Program-made: the position numbers and the translations under genes
Part shown: positions 53,579 through 61,397 of the stretch, one piece after another
Layout of the letters: each line of letters starts with the position of its first letter
Position numbering within the stretch: the first letter of the stretch is position 1
Notes under the pieces: model-generated
Databases searched by the model: none
Told to the model about the DNA's origin: nothing
Seen by the model: the letters and a program-made list of their open reading frames with translations, nothing else
DNA from: Anoxybacillus amylolyticus
GTDB lineage: Bacteria > Bacillota > Bacilli > Bacillales > Anoxybacillaceae
Direction of reading: 5' to 3'
Length of the DNA: 64,000 bases
NCBI RefSeq assembly: GCF_001634285.1
Contig: NZ_CP015438.1
Coordinates: 791,501-855,500, forward strand

Positions 53579-53590
53579 CCAAAGCCGCCT
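53562..53590. terminator. Terminator overlapping the end of the 70-aa gene
   Basis: The stem AAAGGCGG/CCGCCTTT with a loop of about 12 bases and TTTTCTT; T tracts occur on both strands. Confidence 0.75.
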
Positions 53591-53594
53591 TTTC

Positions 53595-53774
53595 TTACTT
53601 GTTCTTTTGCCGAATTCCTGCAGCAGCCGCTCGCGCTTCGGCTTCTAAATCTTCATGGTCGGCAAATTCACGTGAATACTCGGTGTCCATGCCATCTGAT
53701 TTCCATTGCTTTGGTACTTGTGGGAGCGACGATTTGTTTTTATCGCGCGTTTTTTGTCCCCGAGAGCGACCCAT
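53595..53774 (-). CDS. yfhD: YfhD-family small protein
   Basis: A 59-residue hydrophilic protein beginning MGRSRGQKTRDKNKSSLPQV with YSREFADHEDLEAEARAAAAG, the pattern of B. subtilis YfhD. ATG 53774 follows GAAGGAGGAATTC; the longer frame is rejected. Its function is unknown; proteins like it are small and charged, similar in character to minor spore proteins. It is neighbour to yfhE as in B. subtilis. Confidence 0.85.
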   Translation of the reverse strand: MGRSRGQKTRDKNKSSLPQVPKQWKSDGMDTEYSREFADHEDLEAEARAAAAGIRQKNK

Positions 53775-53854
53775 GTGAATTCCTCCTTCGAGTATTGTTT
53801 GCACTTCACACTTAGGATGACGCAACAGGGAAAAAGTATAAATGGAATATTTTG

Positions 53855-53983
53855 TTAGTGGCGTGCTTTTTTCGTTGTGTACCCACCAGCTTGATCCGCC
53901 ATTTTAAAATCGCGGGCATAACTAACTTCTTGCGCACTAGATAACGTGCTTTTCGTTTTTTCCGCTTTCCGTTTTTCAGCCAT
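53855..53983 (-). CDS. yfhE: YfhE-family small protein (42 aa)
   Basis: A 42-residue protein, MAEKRKAEKTKSTLSSAQEV then SYARDFKMADQAGGYTTKKA, which fits the YfhE family. ATG 53983 lies 7 bases behind GTGAGGG; another ATG at 53989 abuts that site. Function unknown. It lies between yfhD and the GNAT gene on the same strand. Confidence 0.8.
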   Translation of the reverse strand: MAEKRKAEKTKSTLSSAQEVSYARDFKMADQAGGYTTKKARH

Positions 53984-54046
53984 GTCCATCCCTCACTTTC
54001 TTAAAATGCATTCATATTTTTTCCAATCTCTTTCGTTTTTAAGCAT

Positions 54047-54082
54047 AAAAAAGAACTGTCACGTTTGTGAAACAGTTCCTTT
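54047..54082 (-). terminator. Terminator after the GNAT gene
   Basis: The minus-strand stem AAGGAACTGT/ACAGTTCTTT with a loop of about 12 bases and a T tract (CTTTTTTATG). Confidence 0.85.
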
Positions 54083-54086
54083 TCTG

Positions 54087-54647
54087 CTATGCTTCTTTTC
54101 GTTGCTGTTCCTCTAATAACAGCGGGCAACGCAGTGTATAAAGCGTGTAGTTATCTTTAGAAATTTCGTATAAGTTATAAATGTCTTCCCCTTGGTTAAT
54201 TTGCTCGAACAACGCTTTCCTCGTTTCGTTTGCTAGGGTCACATACGGGAGCTTTTCTGCTGCTTTTGTTGAACGGACATTGACTTTGCGAATGCGCATA
54301 AATACCGTTTGAATCGATAGCTCGTAAAATAGTTCATTGAAAAACGCTTGCTTCGCTCGTTGGTTATAGCCTTGCCCGTGATACGGCTTTCCGAGCCATG
54401 TGCCTAAAAAACCAGCGGCATCTTGAATGTCATATAAATTAATTGTGCCGATCGGATTGCCCCATTCATCGATAATCGTCCGCGAAATGACCTCGCCTCG
54501 TTCTTCTGCTTCGATTGTTTGTTTGGTGACAAACAAAAATTCTTCATACGAATAAGCTTTTTGGCGCACGAAAGGGAAGACCTCAGGGTGCACCATTAAT
54601 TCATAAAGCGCTTGACAATCTTGCAGTTCGCGTTTTTTTAGAATCAT
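54087..54647 (-). CDS. GNAT-family N-acetyltransferase
   Basis: A 186-residue acetyltransferase with GTINLYDIQDAAGFLGTWLG (beta-4/5) and the acetyl-CoA loop GKPYHGQGYNQRAKQAFFNE (Q/RxxGxG/A-like, here HGQGYN). It resembles RimJ/RimL-type enzymes; the acceptor is unknown. The C-terminal 30 residues (YTLYTLRCPLLLEEQQRKEA) are beyond the core fold. The start ATG 54647 has ACAGGAGGGAAAC upstream. Confidence 0.85.
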   Translation of the reverse strand: MILKKRELQDCQALYELMVHPEVFPFVRQKAYSYEEFLFVTKQTIEAEERGEVISRTIIDEWGNPIGTINLYDIQDAAGFLGTWLGKPYHGQGYNQRAKQAFFNELFYELSIQTVFMRIRKVNVRSTKAAEKLPYVTLANETRKALFEQINQGEDIYNLYEISKDNYTLYTLRCPLLLEEQQRKEA

Positions 54648-54694
54648 GTTTCCCTCCTGTTCTGAGGGCAGTTTACACGTGGGAAAACCACCCT

Positions 54695-54790
54695 CGAAAT
54701 TTTTTAATTTATTTCAATCAAAAAATTTCGGGGTGGGAATCGAACCCACTAGAACCAGCTTTGGGCTGGTGGCGCACCATTTGCCTTCCC
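54695..54790 (-). other. tRNA-like sequence with 3' hairpin
   Basis: On the minus strand, 54790 to 54731 reads as three tRNA-like arms: a D-arm-like GGCAAATGGTGCGCC (54771-54785), an anticodon-like stem ACCAG-CCCAAAG-CTGGT (54754-54770) and a perfect T-arm GTGGGTTCGATTCCCAC (54733-54749). The variable segment TCTA is short. A 7-bp acceptor stem is not formed, and base 33 is C rather than U, so it is not a normal tRNA. An 11-bp perfect stem CGAAATTTTTT/AAAAAATTTCG (54695-54730) follows. A conserved structured RNA or a tRNA relic is possible. Confidence 0.55.
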
Positions 54791-55002
54791 TTTATTCACG
54801 ACGATATCCAGTTGTGATATGCACAGCTTTCTTTCATCATACATCATTATACGGAAAAAAGAAATAGCTTTTTTGTTAAGGTTTTGGTGACATGCTCCCA
54901 CCACCTACGCTTCGCTTAGAGGTGGGGGCTTCTCAGGTAATCCCATCTCATGACGGGAAGTTGACTGAGCGATCCCCGTGTGTCCCACGGTTCGAGGACA
55001 AG

Positions 55003-56112
55003 TTAGGCTATCGCTAATCGTTTCATGCCCTCATGTTTGATATTGATTGCCGCATTGACGTCCCTGTCGCTCTCGAATCCACATTCACAGCGGAATGTAC
55101 GCTCAGAAAGCGATAAAGATTCCTTTACTTGACCGCAACATGAACAAGTTTTAGATGACGGAAACCACTTATCTATTTTGATAAGCTTTTTCCCTTGCTC
55201 CTCTAACTTGTATTGGAGAAATGTCGTGAACATCCCCCAGCCGTTGTCATGAACGCTCTTGCCGAAATTCAGAACTTGCGACATCCCTTTCATGTTGAGG
55301 TCTTCGATGACCACGCAATCATAAAGTTTCGCTAATTCGTATGATTTTTTGTGTAGAAAGTCTTTTCGTTGGTTCGCTATTTTCTCATGTAGCTTCGCTA
55401 CTTTCAAACGCTGTTTGTGCCAACGATTAGAACCCTTCTTTCGGCGTGATAATATCCGTTGTTCTTTCGCTAATTTTTCCAATGCTTGCCGATAGAAACG
55501 AGGATAATTGGCTCTCTTACCCTCGCTATCGACATACAGCGTATTCATGGAAAAATCAAGCCCAACAACCGTTTGTATTTCTTTGGGGACAGGTTGATGT
55601 TCGTATTCGGTGAGAATAGAAACATAGTATTTTCCTGTTTTTGTTTTCGTGATCGTACAAGCCTTGATGATATGGTGGGCAGGAATCTCCCGATGTTGCT
55701 TGAACTTGACCCATTTCAGTTTGGGTAACTTGATATAGCCATCTGAAAGTTGAATATTGCCATTGACCACATTTGTGGTGTACGACTGTTTCGCCTTGCG
55801 GTTTTTGAACTTTGGAAATCCAGCACGACCCGAAAAGAAATTTTGAAACGCTTTCTGCAAATTCAATTGGGCGTTTGCTAACGCAAGGCTATCCACTTCT
55901 TTAAGCCAAGGAAACTCCTTTTTGTACTTGGCAGGGGTCGGAAATGTTTGTTTTTTCAAAGCTTCTTTGTCGTCTTTGAACTTTTCATAAATTTGTATGC
56001 GTTCTTCAAGCATTTTGTTATAAACGAAACGGACACAACCGAAGGTTTTGGCAAGCAGCTGTTCTTGTTCTTTTGTTGGGTACAGACGGAATTTATATGA
56101 TTTGTTTACCAT
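55003..56112 (-). CDS. tnpB: IS605-family RNA-guided nuclease TnpB
   Basis: A 369-residue TnpB of the OrfB/IS891-IS1136 type. The N-terminal helix-turn-helix part starts MVNKSYKFRLYPTKEQEQLL. The RuvC residues are all present: VVGLDFSMNTL (D), VIEDLNMKGMS (E) and ESDRDVNAAINI (D). The zinc finger is CSCCGQ...CECG. TnpB binds an RNA from the right end of its element (omega/reRNA) and cuts DNA next to a short motif. The RNA would come from the 3' end of the gene and the right end (about 55010-54889), with the guide just beyond. The start is 12 bases after the tnpA stop. No lesion was seen. Confidence 0.92.
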   Translation of the reverse strand: MVNKSYKFRLYPTKEQEQLLAKTFGCVRFVYNKMLEERIQIYEKFKDDKEALKKQTFPTPAKYKKEFPWLKEVDSLALANAQLNLQKAFQNFFSGRAGFPKFKNRKAKQSYTTNVVNGNIQLSDGYIKLPKLKWVKFKQHREIPAHHIIKACTITKTKTGKYYVSILTEYEHQPVPKEIQTVVGLDFSMNTLYVDSEGKRANYPRFYRQALEKLAKEQRILSRRKKGSNRWHKQRLKVAKLHEKIANQRKDFLHKKSYELAKLYDCVVIEDLNMKGMSQVLNFGKSVHDNGWGMFTTFLQYKLEEQGKKLIKIDKWFPSSKTCSCCGQVKESLSLSERTFRCECGFESDRDVNAAINIKHEGMKRLAIA

Positions 56113-56124
56113 ATCGACACCACA

Positions 56125-56523
56125 TCACTTCATCCCTTGATTTTCTATATATTTTTTTATTACTTCAAGGATGGCACCGCCCGTTGTAAACAGGAAAAAA
56201 TTTCTTGATCAAAAATATTCTTTTCACAGTTTTCTTTTCACTTGCGGAAAATGCTTTTTAATCAGTCGAGAACTTGCACTTTTATAGGCATTGATGAACT
56301 TTGATAGTTCACTATTCGGATGTGCTTTGAACAAAATATGCACATGGTCCATATCGTGATTCCATTCGACCAAGGAAATATTGTAATTTTTCCCCAATCT
56401 CACAAACATATCTTTTGCATAGTCAGATATGGTATCATCAATCACTTGTCTGCGATATTTTACAACCAGAACAAGATGATAATACAACAGGAATACTGAA
56501 TGGTTATTACTGTCTAATTTAAT
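56125..56523 (-). pseudogene. tnpA: IS200/IS605 transposase tnpA, inactivated
   Basis: The 133-codon frame that should encode the Y1/HUH transposase has two in-frame TGA codons (56224-56226 and 56209-56211), both where related proteins have Trp, and an ATT (56521-56523) where the start ATG would be. The intact part, LLYYHLVLVVKYRRQVIDDT with HUH motif DMDHVHILFKA, ends at KRKL. The catalytic tyrosine region (EVIKKYIENQG) lies after both stops, so no functional protein can be made. Downstream tnpB is intact, so the element depends on a transposase elsewhere to move. Confidence 0.9.
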
Positions 56524-56607
56524 TTATACAACAACCTTTCATTTTTCTAAGACTGATTATATCATAACACAAAAAAGAAACAACTCATACCTACGCCTCA
56601 CCGAAAT

Positions 56608-57555
56608 TCATCTCCCACTTTCACTTCGTTTAGAAGTGGGAGACTTCTTTCGGAAAGATGTTAAAAGATCATCGAGCGCTTCTTCGATTGATGGGAATGA
56701 AAAAACGAAACCAGACTCCATCAATTTATTGGGCAACACTTTTTGTCCTTCTAAGACAAGCATGCTCATTTCTCCAAGCAAAAGGCGAAGCATGACACTT
56801 GGGACAGGAAGCCAATGCGGACGATGAAGAATGCGAGCGATCGTTTTCCCAAACTGTTTCATTGTTACTGGAAACGGTGCTGTAAAATTGACCGGCCCTG
56901 ATATATCGTGATGTAATACATGCTCGATTGCCCGAATGACGTCATGAAGATGAATCCAAGACATCCACTGCTCTCCGGAACCAATCGTTCCGCCAACCCA
57001 CCATTTGTAAGGTGTCACTATTTTGGGGAACGCCCCGCCGTGAAGCCCAAGCACGATACCAAAACGGACGAAAACGGTACGAACACCAAGCATTTCTGCT
57101 TGTTTCGCAATTTTTTCCCAATGGTATACCGTTTGTGCTAAAAAGTCATTTCCGATGTGTGAAGATTTTTCAGTAAATACCTCGGTAAGCGACGTTCCAT
57201 AAATACCGATTGCGCTTGCGTTAATCAGGACGTTTGGCGGTTTTGGCAAGTGGCGAATGAGCCAAATCACTTCCTCCGTTGCTTTAATACGGCTTTGCAT
57301 GATTCGTTCTTTTCGCGCTTTCGTCCATCGTCCGCTATTAATCGATTCCCCTGCTAAGTTGATAACTGCATCTAGTGTAGGAAGTTCTGCCTCTGGCTTG
57401 CTTTCGGGAGTAAGCCATTGCACATAGTGAACATTTCGAGAAGACGACATACGTGGGGTTCTCGTTAATACATAAAGCTGATGCCCTTGTTCCTTGAAAT
57501 AATTAACAACTGCCTTTCCAATAAACCCTGTTCCACCAGCGATGGCAATGTTCAA
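56608..57555 (-). CDS. yfhF: TIGR01777-type NAD-dependent epimerase (YfhF), altered C-terminus
   Basis: A 315-residue SDR-like sugar-nucleotide-epimerase-related protein with a Rossmann motif [16 protein letters not shown] at the start, the serine/tyrosine region [10 protein letters not shown] and the C-terminal DUF1731 part ([19 protein letters not shown]). The substrate is unknown. TTG 57555 follows AAAGGGTGG; the frame from 57564 is less likely. Its last 14 or so residues ([14 protein letters not shown]) are encoded by the IS605 left end, so the native C-terminus was lost or replaced. It is divergent from recX. Confidence 0.88.
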   Translation of the reverse strand: MNIAIAGGTGFIGKAVVNYFKEQGHQLYVLTRTPRMSSSRNVHYVQWLTPESKPEAELPTLDAVINLAGESINSGRWTKARKERIMQSRIKATEEVIWLIRHLPKPPNVLINASAIGIYGTSLTEVFTEKSSHIGNDFLAQTVYHWEKIAKQAEMLGVRTVFVRFGIVLGLHGGAFPKIVTPYKWWVGGTIGSGEQWMSWIHLHDVIRAIEHVLHHDISGPVNFTAPFPVTMKQFGKTIARILHRPHWLPVPSVMLRLLLGEMSMLVLEGQKVLPNKLMESGFVFSFPSIEEALDDLLTSFRKKSPTSKRSESGR

Positions 57556-57613
57556 AAAAACCACCCTTTCACCCCATTTTTTTTATGGTACTATAAATCA
57601 TGAGGTGTTGGAA

Positions 57614-58423
57614 ATGTGGCTGGTGACAAAAATTGCGGTAGACCCGCGCGATCATGAGCGGTTTGTTCTTCATTTGTTGCACGAAAAAGGCGAAACAATG
57701 TCCATTACCATCGATCAAAACGTATTGGTCGAATTTTGCTTGAAAAAAGGAACGGAATTGGATGAATTTACATTTGAGGAAATAGTATATGCAGATGCGG
57801 TGAAAAAAGCGTATCATGCGGCATTATTATTTCTTGCCTCACGCATGCGTTCGGAGAAAGAAATCGTTGACCATTTAAAGAAAAAAGGAAATACTGATGC
57901 TGTTATTCGCGACGTATTGCACGAACTAAGGAAACACCGGTATGTAGACGACCGCGAATTTGCGCTTGCATTTGTACGTACCCAAATCAACACAACGTTA
58001 AAAGGACCTATCGTTATCGCCAAAGAACTAGAAAACTTAGGAATTGCCGAAGCGTTAATCGAAGAAAGCATGCGTCTTTTTTCTGCCGAAAAGCAACGAG
58101 AAGCGGCTAAAAAAGTAGTGGAAAAGGCGAAAAAGCAGTCGAAAAAACGTTCGTCGCTGGAATGGAAGCAACAACTCATCCAGCTATTGCAGCGAAAAGG
58201 CTTCCCACGTGCGGTCATCGACGATGTTCTTTCGGAAATGGACGGCTGGCAAGGAGAAGAGGAAGAATGGGAAGCGCTTGAATACCACGCGCGCAAAATT
58301 CATCGTCGCTACACTAACTACAGCGGATGGGAATACGAACGAAAAATGAAACAAGCGCTTTACCGAAAAGGATTTTCTCTGGAACAAATTGACCGAGTGC
58401 TACAAATGTTAAAAGAAGAATAG
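57614..58423 (+). CDS. recX: Regulatory protein RecX
   Basis: A 269-residue RecX, which binds RecA filaments and modulates recombination. The family's repeated three-helix units are visible (ASRMRSEKEIVDHLKKKG; VLHELRKHRYVDDREFALAF; LQRKGFPRAVIDDVLSEM). ATG 57614 lies behind GAGGTGTTGGA; the longer frame from 57542 is unlikely. The position beside yfhF matches yfhG/recX of B. subtilis. It is longer than the E. coli protein, as usual in Bacillus. Confidence 0.92.
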   Translation: MWLVTKIAVDPRDHERFVLHLLHEKGETMSITIDQNVLVEFCLKKGTELDEFTFEEIVYADAVKKAYHAALLFLASRMRSEKEIVDHLKKKGNTDAVIRDVLHELRKHRYVDDREFALAFVRTQINTTLKGPIVIAKELENLGIAEALIEESMRLFSAEKQREAAKKVVEKAKKQSKKRSSLEWKQQLIQLLQRKGFPRAVIDDVLSEMDGWQGEEEEWEALEYHARKIHRRYTNYSGWEYERKMKQALYRKGFSLEQIDRVLQMLKEE

Positions 58424-58434
58424 CGGGCAATCCG

Positions 58435-59103
58435 CTATTCAATGATGATTTCTGGCTGTCCGTTCTCTTGTGCAACGATTTGTTCGGCGACTTGGCGAGG
58501 GGACCGTAGGCGCGAGCGGTCTTGAATATGGTCGCTTCCTTTCCAAAACGGGGTTTCCATGCCACCCATGTACACAGCTGTGACGGAAATATTTGTTTGG
58601 TCGAGCTCTTTGACAAGGCTTTCGCTAAACCCGCGAATCGCAAATTTCGTTGCAACATAAACGGATTCGTTTACTTTTCCGCGCAAGCCAGCGGTAGAAA
58701 TAATGTTGATAATTTTTGCTTTTGGCAACAAGCGGAAATAGGGAAGGAATGCTTTTGTCATATAAATCGTTCCGTTAATGTTTGTCGCAATCATATCGGC
58801 AATTTGCTCGTGTGAAAGCGAGGAAAGCGGTCCAAAGTAGCCGATGCCAGCGTTATTTACTAAGCACGTGACACGATGTTTTTTTAAAATCGTTTTCGCT
58901 GTTTCGCTTACTTCGTCATAGCGGCGAATATCAAGTGGATAAACGAACGCGGTTCCGCCATTTGCTTCAATTTCTTGCTGGACGCTTAATAGCGGAGATT
59001 CTCGCCGTCCAAGCAAAATGACTGCATATCCTTTTTCGGCGTATAACCGTGCTAACTCTTTACCAAGTCCTGTCCCAGCTCCGGTAATGACGATTGCTTC
59101 CAT
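58435..59103 (-). CDS. Short-chain dehydrogenase/reductase
   Basis: A 222-residue SDR: NAD(P) motif VITGAGTGLGKELARLYAEK at the start, CLVNNAGIGYFGP, catalytic Ser in NIISTAGLRG and YVATKFAIRG (YxxxK). The substrate is unknown. ATG 59103 follows GGAGATGTGCAC; the open frame extends to 59118. It converges on recX and is divergent from yfhH. Confidence 0.88.
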   Translation of the reverse strand: MEAIVITGAGTGLGKELARLYAEKGYAVILLGRRESPLLSVQQEIEANGGTAFVYPLDIRRYDEVSETAKTILKKHRVTCLVNNAGIGYFGPLSSLSHEQIADMIATNINGTIYMTKAFLPYFRLLPKAKIINIISTAGLRGKVNESVYVATKFAIRGFSESLVKELDQTNISVTAVYMGGMETPFWKGSDHIQDRSRLRSPRQVAEQIVAQENGQPEIIIE

Positions 59104-59168
59104 TGTGCACATCTCCATTTCATGATTTCATCATGATTATGATATAACAAACGGAAGGAAGGGAAAAG

Positions 59169-59486
59169 ATGCAACAAAAACGGTATAGCGAAATGACGGA
59201 ATATGAGTTGAAACAAGAAATTGCCCATTTAACCGAAAAAGCACGCAAAGCGGAGCAAATGGGGATGGTAAATGAGCTTGCGGTTTATGAACGAAAAATT
59301 GCGATGGCGAAAGCGTATTTGTTAAACCCAGAAGATTTTCGTCCAGGGGATATCTATGAAATTAACGGCGATCCAGGCTCGCTATTCAAAATCCGTTATT
59401 TAAACGGAGTGTTTGCTTGGGGATATCGGCTAAACGGCGACGGAGAGGAAGAAGCATTGCCGATTTCATTGCTTCTCAAACCATAA
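59169..59486 (+). CDS. yfhH: YfhH-family protein (DUF1811)
   Basis: A 105-residue protein with a helical N-terminal half (MTEYELKQEIAHLTEKARKA) and a beta-rich C-terminal half (FRPGDIYEINGDPGSLFKIR), the arrangement of the DUF1811/YfhH family of Bacillus. Its function is unknown. RBS GGAAGGGAAAAG precedes the ATG. It ends in a terminator shared with the convergent small gene. Confidence 0.88.
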   Translation: MQQKRYSEMTEYELKQEIAHLTEKARKAEQMGMVNELAVYERKIAMAKAYLLNPEDFRPGDIYEINGDPGSLFKIRYLNGVFAWGYRLNGDGEEEALPISLLLKP

Positions 59487-59504
59487 AGCCTTCTCGAAGT
59501 GCAC

Positions 59505-59543
59505 AAAAAAAGGTGTCCCGCTCCTTTTGAGACACCTTTTTTT
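59505..59543. terminator. Bidirectional terminator between yfhH and the YpzG-like gene
   Basis: The stem AAAAAGGTGTC/GACACCTTTTT with T tracts on both strands. Confidence 0.88.
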
Positions 59544-59545
59544 CA

Positions 59546-59707
59546 TTACGACTGTTTTCGCGTTTGCCGTTCTAAAATAATTAAATCAAGCGTTTGCTGG
59601 GTTTCGCCATTTACTTGTGAATGTGCATGTTTCGGGTTTGCCCACGGTTGTTGGAACGGATTGGAATATAAATTGTCATAAAAATCTTTCCGTTTATGTC
59701 GACCCAT
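59546..59707 (-). CDS. YpzG-like small protein (53 aa)
   Basis: A 53-residue protein, MGRHKRKDFYDNLYSNPFQQ then PWANPKHAHSQVNGETQQTL and DLIILERQTRKQS. The block NPKHAHSQVNGET with II.E..TRKQS is, from memory, that of the YpzG family found in spore-formers. It has GAGGAGGTAC upstream of ATG 59707. It is basic and hydrophilic with no membrane segment, and sits next to sspK, so a spore-related role is possible. Confidence 0.75.
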   Translation of the reverse strand: MGRHKRKDFYDNLYSNPFQQPWANPKHAHSQVNGETQQTLDLIILERQTRKQS

Positions 59708-59737
59708 TCGAGTACCTCCTCACTATTGAAAAAGCGG

Positions 59738-59893
59738 TTACTCATCGCGTTGATTGGAGGCGCTCATGCGTTCTTGCGGATGGGTATTAATCGTCCCATC
59801 GGCGCGTTTAGAAGCATATTCTGCTTTCGCGCGCGGCTCGCCTTCCAATTTGTTATTATTTTGGTTAGGGAAACTTTTTGCTTTATTCCGCAT
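59738..59893 (-). CDS. sspK: Small acid-soluble spore protein K
   Basis: A 51-residue SASP of the K type: [20 protein letters not shown] then [20 protein letters not shown] and [11 protein letters not shown], an almost textbook SspK. It is packed in the spore core. ATG 59893 follows CGAGGAGGGATG. A sigma-G-type promoter lies just upstream. The order sspK-yfhJ (divergent) agrees with B. subtilis. Confidence 0.93.
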   Translation of the reverse strand: MRNKAKSFPNQNNNKLEGEPRAKAEYASKRADGTINTHPQERMSASNQRDE

Positions 59894-59939
59894 GACTCAT
59901 CCCTCCTCGGCATTCGCTTGTGTTGATTCAACACATTTT

Positions 59940-59969
59940 TAGTATGGCGAATGGCCGAGCGGTTATGTA
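59940..59969 (-). promoter_or_regulatory. Forespore (sigma-G-type) promoter of sspK
   Basis: On the minus strand: TACATA (59964-59969), a 17-bp spacer, CATACTA (59940-59946). The -10 matches the sigma-G consensus (CATACTA) exactly and lies 47 bases before the ATG. Confidence 0.75.
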
Positions 59970-60002
59970 GTTCAAATGTTGGCATAAGAGGAGGCATAAA
60001 CA

Positions 60003-60272
60003 ATGAACGATTACTTTGAACGATTAACCAATTATTTGCTCGAAAAAAATGATTCGCTTGCGTACGCACAGGCGCGCACATGGGTGGAATTACTTTGGGA
60101 AGATTTTGAAACGACATACGCACGGGCAGGATATTCGTATAAAGGAAAAGAACTGACAGAAAAAGTCGTACGCCAATGGATTGACCAATATGGGGCGCAA
60201 CTACATGAGTTTCGGACGACAAACCCAAAATATAAACATTTGTTGAACCAAGAGGACTATTTGAAACACTAA
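60003..60272 (+). CDS. yfhJ: YfhJ-family (WVELL) protein
   Basis: An 89-residue helical protein with the family signature ARTWVELLWEDFETTYARAG near residue 26 and a charged C-terminus. Its function is unknown. RBS AGAGGAGGCAT precedes the ATG. The position next to sspK is conserved in B. subtilis. Confidence 0.9.
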   Translation: MNDYFERLTNYLLEKNDSLAYAQARTWVELLWEDFETTYARAGYSYKGKELTEKVVRQWIDQYGAQLHEFRTTNPKYKHLLNQEDYLKH

Positions 60273-60295
60273 CCCGAGCAAAATGATCGGGTTAG
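60269..60295. terminator. Hairpin between yfhJ and yfhP
   Basis: A perfect 9-bp stem CTAACCCGA/TCGGGTTAG overlapping both gene ends. No T tract follows, so it may be a weak terminator. Confidence 0.55.
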
Positions 60296-61272
60296 CTTGG
60301 AATAAGTTCAAGTTTTTTACGCAACTTTCCTTCGCTAAAAATCCAGCCAGTATAGGAACTGATGATTTTTAAATCACGGTCGAGTTGAACGACCGCTACA
60401 AACGGATAATATCCTTTACTGCGGTAGCGTAGATCGGTAAAACGCACTTCGTAATGATCGTTATACTCGTTTACTTCCCAACGGTAGACTGGCGAAAACG
60501 ATAAAAACGCCGCTAAGTTTTCATCTCGCTTCGCCACTTCAATTGCTGGATGGGCAGGAACCGGACATCGCTCGAACGTGTCTAACAGATGAATAGCACC
60601 ATTTTTCGCCCGTGCTACGTAAAAGTAGTCTTTTGCCGTAATCGCTAAATGCCATTCACGAAAGCGAAAGGTGGGCACGGTGATAATTTGTTCTACATTG
60701 GGAATTTGCTGCTGAACTGCTTGCTTAATCGCTACTTGTTGCCGAAACCGAACGACATAATATCCAACAAGAATCGCATAAATGGCTAAAAACGTATAGC
60801 CGGGATGTGCCCCGAGAAACAGTAAACCGATGCCCGCAAGATGAAGCCCAAAAATAATCGGGTCAAACGTATTAATGACACCAAAAGCAACCCATTTTTT
60901 TGTAAACGGGCGCAGCGCTTGTGTTCCGTACGCGTTAAACAAGTCGACAAATACGTGCAACCAAACCGCAACCGAAATCCATAACCAAAGATGGAAAACG
61001 TTCACGTCTGGATAAAAATAGATGAGCACTCCTGTTAAAAGCAGCGGCCAAAGGAACAACGCTGGAATCGAATGAGTAATCCCACGATGATTGCGAATGT
61101 ATTTGGCATTATTTTTTAATTTTAATACGGTATCAATATCCGGTATTTGGGAGCCAGCTAATGCACCGATGAGTACAGCATGGGCTAAAACAGGATCGTG
61201 ACTAACGACAGGATCGAGCGTCGCCATACTCCCTAACGCTACACCCATGACGATATGTGTTCCTGTATCCAA
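60292..61272 (-). CDS. yfhP: YfhP-type membrane-bound metal-dependent hydrolase
   Basis: A 326-residue protein of the LexA-binding/YdjM (DUF457) family. Four to five hydrophobic helices lie in the first 190 residues, with conserved acidic and histidine residues: MDTGTHIVMG, PDIDTVLKLK, RNHRGITHS and WLHVFVDLFNAYGTQ, consistent with a metal site at the membrane. The C-terminal 130 residues are soluble. The function is unknown; B. subtilis YfhP has the same position before mutY. RBS AAAGGAGGATTTT precedes the ATG. Confidence 0.88.
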   Translation of the reverse strand: MDTGTHIVMGVALGSMATLDPVVSHDPVLAHAVLIGALAGSQIPDIDTVLKLKNNAKYIRNHRGITHSIPALFLWPLLLTGVLIYFYPDVNVFHLWLWISVAVWLHVFVDLFNAYGTQALRPFTKKWVAFGVINTFDPIIFGLHLAGIGLLFLGAHPGYTFLAIYAILVGYYVVRFRQQVAIKQAVQQQIPNVEQIITVPTFRFREWHLAITAKDYFYVARAKNGAIHLLDTFERCPVPAHPAIEVAKRDENLAAFLSFSPVYRWEVNEYNDHYEVRFTDLRYRSKGYYPFVAVVQLDRDLKIISSYTGWIFSEGKLRKKLELIPS

Positions 61273-61397
61273 CGAAAAATCCTCCTTTAAGTTTCTGCTT
61301 CATAGTATATCCATATTTTCCAATGACGACTAGACAATTGCAATTTTTTTAAAATCGCGAGATACTATCATTAGTTTACCATCTTGGAGGAGTCATC

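Larger units (their letters stand above)
54889..56650 (-). mobile_element. IS200/IS605-family element with intact tnpB and dead tnpA
   Basis: Approximate limits are set by subterminal hairpins: left end (read on the minus strand) stem TCTCCCACTT/AAGTGGGAGA at 56611-56643, right end stem CCACCT/AGGTGG at 54901-54925 near the tip. Order on the minus strand is left end, tnpA (pseudogene), tnpB, right end. IS605 elements make no target duplication, and none was seen. The left end interrupts the 3' end of yfhF. Confidence 0.8.

Noticed and set aside
54731-54790. A functional tRNA gene
   Set aside because: No acceptor stem, no CCA and C at position 33; only the arms resemble a tRNA.
54646-54867. 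Open frame of 73 residues containing GVGIEPTRTS
   Set aside because: It is the antisense translation of the tRNA-like sequence and has no ribosome site of its own.
55003-56112. Cas12-type CRISPR effector
   Set aside because: The size, zinc finger and IS605 ends fit TnpB; no repeat array was found anywhere in the window.
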